Part shown: one piece after another, positions 57,560 to 64,000 of the stretch
How the letters are laid out: each line of letters begins with the position of its first letter
Numbering within the stretch: the stretch's first letter is position 1
Source: Avena insularis
Taxonomy: Eukaryota; Streptophyta; Magnoliopsida; Poales; Poaceae
Length of the DNA stretch: 64,000 nucleotides
Assembly: GCA_023614405.1 (NCBI GenBank)
Contig: CM042684.1
Coordinates: 205,102,941 to 205,166,940 of the forward strand
Reading direction: 5' to 3'
Translations under genes and position numbers: made by a program
Notes under the pieces: model-generated
What the model saw: only the letters and a program-made list of their open reading frames with translations
Told to the model about the DNA's origin: nothing
Databases searched by the model: none

Positions 57560-58292
57560 TGGAGGAAGAACACGGAGGAGAAGGTACCCGGAGGTGCGGA
57601 GAAGAAGATCCAGGGAGGCCCGGAAAATCTGGTGGCCGGAGAGGCTCCGAGGAGGGTTAGGGGCGGCAGGCGGCGACTATGGAGGAGGAGAGGGCCAGGG
57701 AGATGTGCTGCTCGTTATGAGCCCTTCCCCTGGAGCCCTTCCCTTTAAGATGAAATCCGCCAGGGCCGGATTATCCGGCCTAAATTCTGGGATTCTGTTA
57801 TACATATAACTAGGCCCGCGCGCTCCCAAACAACACCCCCACAAGGTGTACAACGGACTTTTGTGCTAGAATAGATGGCTTAGGGATAGGAAAAGGCTTA
57901 GGATTAAGACAGCCAAACTGAGATGGTACTAGACACTCAAAATTGCAAAATCCAAATCAAATAAAAGCCAAGATTGAGTGTGATTCCCATAAGAACATGA
58001 GAGAGCAAATAACATCCAAAAAGATCCAATTCTCCCCAAAGGAGAGGGCGGTGGCCGAAGCCACCTTGTTGGAGTATATGGTGTGACACCGCGAAGATAT
58101 ATCTTGGGTTCACGACCAATACTCATCAATAATCTCACATATCACAACATGATATTAAGAGAAATGATTTATCTTGCTATTGGCATTATGGGGGGAGGGT
58201 TAGCCCAATGAGTTAGGACCACACTCCCCCATATCCATGCCCACACCTAGACCAAAGAAGGATTGATGATGTATGAGTGAGTGCATGGGTAA
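57560..58292 (-). promoter_or_regulatory. Region between pol and the accessory ORF
   Basis: Non-coding. It contains one perfect GGCCGGATTATCCGGCC at 57764-57780, and on the minus strand a TATA-like TTATATGTATAA at 57806-57795, about 240 bp upstream of the accessory ATG. A GC-rich stretch at 57600-57750 would be leader. It could be a subgenomic promoter or simply part of the spliced-out sequence. A further purine tract GGGGGAGTG is at 58229-58221. Confidence 0.4.
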
Positions 58293-59255
58293 TCAAGACA
58301 AGCTCCCGGAATCAATGATATTTAGCTCATTCCTCAAATAGCAGAATCTTGCTTCATCAAGAGGCTTTGTGAAAATATCAGCCAGTTGATTCTTCGTGCT
58401 TACAAAGGATAGATCAATATCGCCGCGAGCAACATGGCCCCGAATAAAATGATTCCGAATCTCAATATGCTTCGTCCTTGTGTGCTGAATAGGATTGTAC
58501 GCAATTTTGATTGCACTTTCATTATCGCATAAAAGAGGCACTTTGTCACAATTGACACCGTATTCCTTTAAAGTTTGCCTAATCCACAATAATTGAGTGC
58601 AAGCACTGGCAGCAGAAACATATTCAGCTTCGGCGGTGGAGAGAGATATACAATTCTGCTTTTTGGAGGACCAACATACAAGAGATCTTCCCAAGAATTG
58701 ACAAGCTCCAGAAGTGGATTGCGGATCATCCTTATCACCAGCCCAGTCTGAGTCAGTATAACCACATAAAGAGAAATTGGAGCCCTTGGGATACCAGAGA
58801 CCAAAGTTAGGGGAATGAACCAAATATCGAAAGATCCTCTTGACCGCCACTAAGTGGCTTTCTTTAGGAGCTGCTTGATTCCTTGCACACACCCCCACAC
58901 TCAACACTATATCGGGTCTAGATGCGCAGAGGTAAAGAAGAGAGCCGATCATGGACCGGTATACCTTTTGGTCCACATCTTTACCATGTGGGTTAAGTTC
59001 AAGATGACATTTTGTTTGCATCGGAGTGGCGACACCATTTAGATCCGTCATCTTGAATCTCTTGAGCATGTCTTGGATGTACTTTGCTTGATTAATAAAG
59101 GTTCCTTCTCTAAGTTGCTTGATCTCAAATCCAAGAAAGAACCGTAATTCCCCCATCATAGACATCTCGAACCTGTCAGTCATAAGCTTTGAAAAATCAT
59201 CATTAAAAGCTTTATTAGTAGAACCAAAATGATATCGTCTACATATAGTTGGCAT
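58293..59255 (-). pseudogene. pol: Copia RT end and RNase H
   Basis: About 315 codons following the YVDD box. They include [48 protein letters not shown], the RNase H block GYTDSDWAGDKDDPQSTSG, STAEAEYVS and the closing ADIFTKPLDE, then a stop. Separated from the RT frame by loss of one T in a T-run right after YVDDII (near 59227). Otherwise undamaged. Confidence 0.88.
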
Positions 59256-60262
59256 ACGAAGAGCTCCCCCTTAACCTTCTTAGTAAAAAGAGTGGGATCG
59301 ATTTGCCCAGCTTCGAAGCCATGATTTAACAAAAGCTCTTTAAGGTGCTCATACCACGCACGTGGGGCTTGTTTAAGGCCATAGAGTGCCTTATCGAGTT
59401 TGTAGACATGGTTCGGAAAGTTAGGATCCTCAAACCCCGGGGTTTTTTTTACGTATACCAACTCATGTAGAGGACCGTTAAGGAAGGCACTCTTGACGTC
59501 CATTTGCTGCAACTTAAAATTGTTATGAGCAGCATAAGCAAGAAGGATGCGGATGGACTCAAGACGAGCCACTAGAGCATAGGTCTCTCTGAAGTCGATG
59601 CCCTCAACCTGGGAGTAACCTTGTGCCACAAGTCTTGCCTTGTTTCTCACAACAATGCCATTCTCATCTTGCTTGTTTTTGAAAATCCACCTGGTGCTGA
59701 TAACATTGCGGCATTCTTTGGGTTTCTCCACGAGTTTCCAGACTTTGTTGCGCTCAAAATTATTCAATTCTTCATGCATAGCAAAAACCCAGTCTGGGTC
59801 TTCAAGAGCTTCAAAGACCTTCTTAGGTTCCACCATAGAGATATGAGCTTGATGCTCACCAAAACTGGCCAATTCTCTTCTTGTAGAAACCCTTCGTCAA
59901 AAATCACCAACAACCTTATCGAGAGTGTGACCCCTCAACTCAAGGTTGCGATCAGCCCGAGCCTTGCGACGAAGTTCAATAAGTTTGTTGTCTCTTGGAG
60001 GAGGAGATTCATCACTTGAGTCTTCATTGGAACCATTTGCTCGACCTTGATCAGGAACTGGAATGTCAGTAGCAGGTGGTGGAGACGCGTGCCCTTGAGG
60101 TGAGTCCGTAGTCGTAATAGGAGGCTGCAGAACTGGAGAGTCAGGGCCGGATAATCCGGCCGATGGAGAGGCCGGATAATCCGGCCTGGGAGTATTTGTA
60201 GCAGCTTTATCAGGAGGCCTGGGCTTGCTTGAACTGGCGAGGGGCTGGATAATCCGGGGCAA
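59180..60262 (-). pseudogene. pol: Copia integrase-RT linker and RT
   Basis: One frame from 60262 to 59180 with a TGA at 59899-59897. The first ~120 codons are a Pro/Ser-rich linker in which palindromes are translated (PDYPAS, AGLSGPD). The RT follows: [62 protein letters not shown] and the catalytic YVDD at 59245-59234. The upstream protein continues in another frame from about 60260. Confidence 0.88.
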
Positions 60263-61905
60263 GCCGGAGAATCCGACCTGGGGATTGCGTTGATATCTTC
60301 ACCACCAGGAGCAGAATGATCAGCTGGAATAGGGTGGCCGGATAATCCGGTGTCAACCAGAAAATCCGGCCTGGAGCTTTTTGGAACATCTTGACCTTCA
60401 GCAGTTGATGAAGATGGTGTAGAAGTTTCCCCCGTTGTTGGAACATGTTGAGCATGTGTAGATGAGGGATCTATTTGAGTAGAGCATTGTCCTTCCCGGT
60501 CCGCCACAAGGGGTTCCTCAATGGGGCGGAAAAATCCCACGCCCATTCTTCTTATGGCATCTTGGGGTATTTCAACATCTGCATCACAAACACCAACTTG
60601 CTCCGCACGGGAACCGTCATTTTCCTCGAACACCACACTACAAGATTCTACAATAGTTCCGGAGAGCCTATTGTAGACTCTATAAGTGTGGGATTCGGCA
60701 CCATAACCAACAAAAATACCTTCTAAAGCCTTAGATTCAAACTTAGATAAACGAACTCCTTTAATAAGAAAGAAACACTTACAGGTCAATAGAAAGTATG
60801 AGATGTTTGGCTTGTTACCGGTAAGTATTTCATACGGAGTCTTGTCCAAGATCTTACGGAGGTATAAACGGTTGGATGAATGACAAGCAGTTGAGATTGC
60901 TTCAGCCCAGAAGTTATATGGAGATTTGAATTCGGCTAACATTGATCTTGCCATATCTATTAGAGTTCGATTCTTCCTCTCGGCTACACCATTTTGTTGA
61001 GGGGTGTACGCAGCGGAATATTGATGTCTTATCCCCTCTTCACTTACGAACTCATTTAAGGTGTAGTTCTTGAACTCAGAGCTGTTATCACTCCTTATAG
61101 CTAGAATGGGGACGTTGTGTTGACGTTGAACCTCATTGGCGAAGTCGATGAAAGTTTGTTGAGTCTCACTCTTCAACTTGAAGAAATAAACCCAAGTGTA
61201 TCTTGAGTAATCATCAACAATCACAAGACAATACTTCTTCCCACCGAGGCTTGCATGAGATGGAGGTCCGAAGAGATCCACATGAAGGAGCTCCAAAATC
61301 CTTTTTGAAGAGATAATGGTTTTCCTTCGGTGAGGTGAGTCATGCATTTTCCCTTCAACACATGCCCTGCAAACACGATCTTTGGCAAAGGAGACATTTT
61401 CTTTTAGTCCAAGAATGTGGCCACCCTTGTGGAGACTTTGCAAAGTTCTCATGCTAACGTGGGCTAGTCGGTGATGCCATAGCCAACCCGCATCAGCCTT
61501 TCCAAAAAGACACGTCGGGCCTATAGTGGTTTTCCCCGAAAAGTCCACCACGTACAGGTCGTTTTCGACATATCCCACGAAAGCGACTTTTAGAGACTTG
61601 CTCCACAAGAGTACCACCAAATCAGCATCAATATAAACTTCAAAGCCCATCTTACCAAGGGCGCGAACAAAAAGTAAGTTGTACCCGAGGGTATCAACAA
61701 GCATGACGTCCATGAGAGAGATATCGTGAGCCACCACAACTTTGCCGAGACCCAATACCTCAGATTTTGACTTGTCACCATAGGAGACGGTGATGTGATC
61801 AAGGTTTGGACACATCTCCATGATTATCTCCTTGCTTCCGGTCATATGACTCGTGCAACCGCTATCGAGTACCCATTTAGAACCACCGGAAGCATAGCCT
61901 TGCAA
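59935..61905 (-). pseudogene. pol: Copia protease and integrase
   Basis: Protease motif WVLDSGCTSHMTG near the start. The GAG-pre-integrase HHCC finger is HHRLAHVSM ... CRACVEGK. Integrase core: HVDLFGPPSHASLGG, RSDNSSEF (usually SDNGSEF) and TPQQNGVAERKNRT supply D, D and E. The C-terminal part includes YEILTGNKPN. After ~residue 500 the frame departs into an out-of-frame reading of the linker (PGRIIRPL), so a frameshift lies near 60260-60400. Confidence 0.88.
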
Positions 61906-61910
61906 GAAAA

Positions 61911-62357
61911 TTATTTCTTGGTTTTAGGTACCCATTTTTCAATGGGTCCTCTCATGTTAGTAACAAGGGTCTTGGGAATCCAAATAGACCAAGGAATGTA
62001 ACAACCATAAGGGCCTACATAACTAGCATAAACATCACCATAATGATCACAATATAGTTCAAAGTTAGGATTGTTGATCCCTGCAAAACCATCATAACTA
62101 GTCTTGTCATTGGCAATGTTGCTAGTCTTTGGTAGAGCAGTCTTGCTCTTCTTCTTCTTCTTCTTCTTCTTCTTCTTCTTCTTGTTTTTCTTGCTCTTTG
62201 TCTTAGGTATGTAACCAAGACCTTCTTTACTATTGTGTGTCCTTTGCCTGCTCAGTATCTCATCAACAACCCCTTTACCTTTGTGTTGAGAACTTCTTGC
62301 AAGGTCTTCTTTTCCAGAGGATGAAGTGGAGGTACTTGGCACATCATACCGTTTCAA
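61911..62357 (-). pseudogene. gag: Copia gag C-terminal end with poly-Lys tract
   Basis: Continues the gag frame after a TAA near 62364. It contains an AAG/AAA microsatellite at 62146-62200 that encodes an uninterrupted run of Lys, and then an aromatic-rich tail (ELYCDHYGDVYASYVGPYG). It ends just before the protease ORF. The Lys run is likely a slippage expansion. Confidence 0.7.
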
Positions 62358-62363
62358 TTGAGT

Positions 62364-63431
62364 TTAGATCTGGTCATGAGACTCATTTAAAGCAGAATGA
62401 TCACTTTTCAATGCCTTGTGAGCACTTTCAAGATTATCAAACTTCTCCAAAAGTCTAGCATGAACAGCCCCAAAGTCAATCTTTTCTTTCTTTAGTTTCT
62501 TTACCTTGGCAAGAGCATGGTCACGTTCTTTAATGAGCTGCACTACAGCTTCTTCTTGTGACTCCTCAAGGGATTCGAGTCTTTCTTCCAAAGATACTCG
62601 AGCTTCCTCTTCCTCTTCCAAAGCATTCTTCAAAGAAGCTATCTCCAAGGCATCTTCTCTTTCAATTCTGCCCTTTTCTTCAAGGAGATCTCCGGCTTGA
62701 GCAAGTTGACTCATAAGAACATCAAAATGAAGTTTGTGCTCACCTTGTAGGTTAGTGAAAAAAGTATCCAAGGCAATAACTTCTTCTTTCATTTTAAGAC
62801 TGTCATGATCATCCATGTCCAAAATTATGTTAGTCTTAGGAAATGAAGAGCTAGAAGTTGATACCTCAGACCCTCTTGCCATTAGGCAAGTGGCGTTGTT
62901 GTTGATGGCGTTCTCGTTCGGCAAGTCGAAGAGTGATGACAGATTCGATGTGGTGGCTATAGCAGCCACCTCACGGGAACTATCATCATCCTCTTCATCT
63001 TCACTTGAGGAGGAGTATTCCTCTTGAGCTACCAGGACAATCTGGGGTTGCTTCTTGAAAGGGCCATTCTTCTTAATGAACGGCTTCTTCTTAGGTGCTT
63101 TAGATTTCTCTTTAAGAATGAGCCTGCCACCATTGTCCTCTCTATTTTGATATGGACACTCGGCTACAAAATGCATTCTATCACCACAGTTGAAGCAAGT
63201 TCTCAATCTTGGGCCACTTTCTCTTCTTCCGTTTGACCCGTTCTTGCGCTCAAGTTCAGACTTGGCTTTGGCAGGGTCCTTCCAAAAATTCCTCGCATAG
63301 AATGCCATGTACTCACCATGGGCACGTTTGACCTCATCGGGGCAGTCCATGGATATTCCCTCAAAAGCTCCTTCATCTTCCTCTTGCTCAACAACATTGG
63401 CTTTGAGATCCACATTGACACCCTTTTGCAT
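62364..63431 (-). pseudogene. gag: Copia gag, zinc knuckle and coiled-coil region
   Basis: 355 codons. CCHC zinc knuckle CFNCGDRMHFVAEC about 90 residues in, then a Lys-rich and an acidic Ser/Asp/Glu stretch. About 120 residues of coiled coil follow (EEEEEARVSLEERLESLEES, KERDHALAKVKKLKKEK, FDNLESAHKALKSDH). An extended coiled-coil gag C-terminus is typical of Sireviruses. Confidence 0.85.
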
Positions 63432-63994
63432 TCCAATGGCCCGAGCACGGGCATCTTCTCAGCATTCTTTGCTGCCACTTTGAATGAAGCCATTTCTTGC
63501 ATGACTTCATTGTATGTCATTTGATGATAGTTGTGTCTACCTTGTAGGCTCTTCAAATCCGTTGGCTCGAAAGGCATTAAGGCACTCACATATTTTCTTT
63601 TTATCCATGCATCATCAATGTGAGTGGCCCCATGCTTTCGAAATGTTGTTGCGATGCCCTTGAGTCTTCTATACATGTCCTCATGGTTTTCACCATCCAA
63701 CATGTAGAATCCCTCAGCTTCATTACTAAGGGCATCATACCTGTTTCTTCTCATGCTTTCATTTCCAACGAAAAGATCCGTAAGAGCATCCCAAGCCTCT
63801 TTAGCTGCATTGAGATGTTCGATGTGTGGCATGTCCTTGGGACCCACACCTAGCTGAATCATGTGGAGAGTGGTAGCATTCAACTGGCTATCCACAACTT
63901 CTCTTCTCGTTAGGTTGGTTTGATCTCCAATATGAAGATCCTCTTCAATAATCCTCCACAATTCAATAGAGGAGCTGCAAACATGAGATTTCAT
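63432..63994 (-). pseudogene. gag: Copia gag N-terminal domain, partial
   Basis: Frame with AKEAWDALTDLFVGNESMRR, DMYRRLKGIATTFRKHG and YNEVMQEMASFKVAAKNAE, the usual Copia gag (UBN2-like) region. It shifts frame at about 63460, just before the zinc-knuckle part, and runs off the window edge at the N-terminal side. Confidence 0.85.
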
Positions 63995-64000
63995 TAGGAA

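Larger units (their letters stand above)
54026..64000 (-). mobile_element. Sirevirus-like Copia retrotransposon, 3' LTR to gag, running off the right edge
   Basis: Minus-strand order gag, protease, integrase, RT, RNase H, accessory ORF, PPTs, 3' LTR. Integrase before RT is the Copia order. A long coiled-coil gag, an extra ORF after pol, and several PPT-like GGGGGAG tracts (55302-55316, 55386-55396, 55768-55782) are Sirevirus traits. It is inserted in the gypsy gag; the left TSD candidate is CTGAA (54021-54025). Five or more disabling changes in gag-pol show it is no longer autonomous. Confidence 0.88.

Noticed and set aside
62143..62200. Poly-lysine domain as a functional nuclear signal
   Set aside because: It is encoded by a simple (CTT)n microsatellite, best explained by slippage.

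Overview
The window is plant DNA, almost certainly from a large-genome grass. The evidence is a BARE/Angela-type Copia LTR, a Cassandra TRIM carrying the 5S rRNA promoter, a Sirevirus-type Copia with an extra ORF, several grass-type Ty3/gypsy elements, and 5-bp target-site duplications throughout. A Pooideae source (wheat, barley, oat or ryegrass relatives) fits best, but the species cannot be read from the sequence. More than 85% is mobile or tandemly repeated DNA. Only one small island (about 10.7-14.0 kb) holds host-like genes.

Layout. 1-2405: leader and 5' LTR of a minus-strand BARE/Angela-like Copia element, inserted into the coding region of a minus-strand gypsy-like, probably non-autonomous element (2406-7990). 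That element encodes acidic repeats, a His/Pro-rich segment and a Cys-module repeat protein. 8078-8205: a 27-bp minisatellite. 8700-10690: about 5.7 copies of a ~350-bp satellite. 11177-12090 (+) and 12789-13581 (-): two convergent spliced genes, one unidentified with a basic C-terminus and one GRF-zinc-finger-like coiled-coil protein. 14030-16366: a 39/48-bp minisatellite that stays open as an unusual repeat ORF. 16367-17640: 3' LTR and end of pol of a second minus gypsy. 17641-19150 resuming at 49945: an unclassified LTR-like sequence, split by a composite gypsy.

The composite gypsy (19151-49944, TSD GGACA) has three LTRs. Its leader carries a minus-strand Cassandra (20781-21540). Its protease region is split by a giant-LTR element G1 (24508-43153, TSD CGCAC; 4.3-kb LTRs around only 0.85 kb). 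The 3' LTR of G1 is itself split by a sister element G2 (32775-42005; 4.1-kb LTRs around 0.98 kb). The order of insertion can be read from the splits.

From about 51.1 kb, another gypsy (LTR end 52042, gag to 54025) is interrupted by a minus-strand Sirevirus-like Copia (54026 to beyond 64000). It has 3' LTR, accessory ORF with an intron and a 10-nt first coding exon, RNase H, RT, integrase, protease and gag, with frameshifts and stops in gag-pol.

The most striking cross-cutting signal is dense palindromes placed upstream of the TATA box in two unrelated retrotransposon superfamilies: CCGGAGTCTCCGG in gypsy LTRs and leaders, and CCGGATTATCCGG in the Copia LTR, accessory-ORF intron and the integrase-RT linker. 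Other leads are the GGGTGTTACA LTR end shared by several non-autonomous families, the swap of the 5' LTR module between G1 and G2, and the two repeat-protein ORFs.
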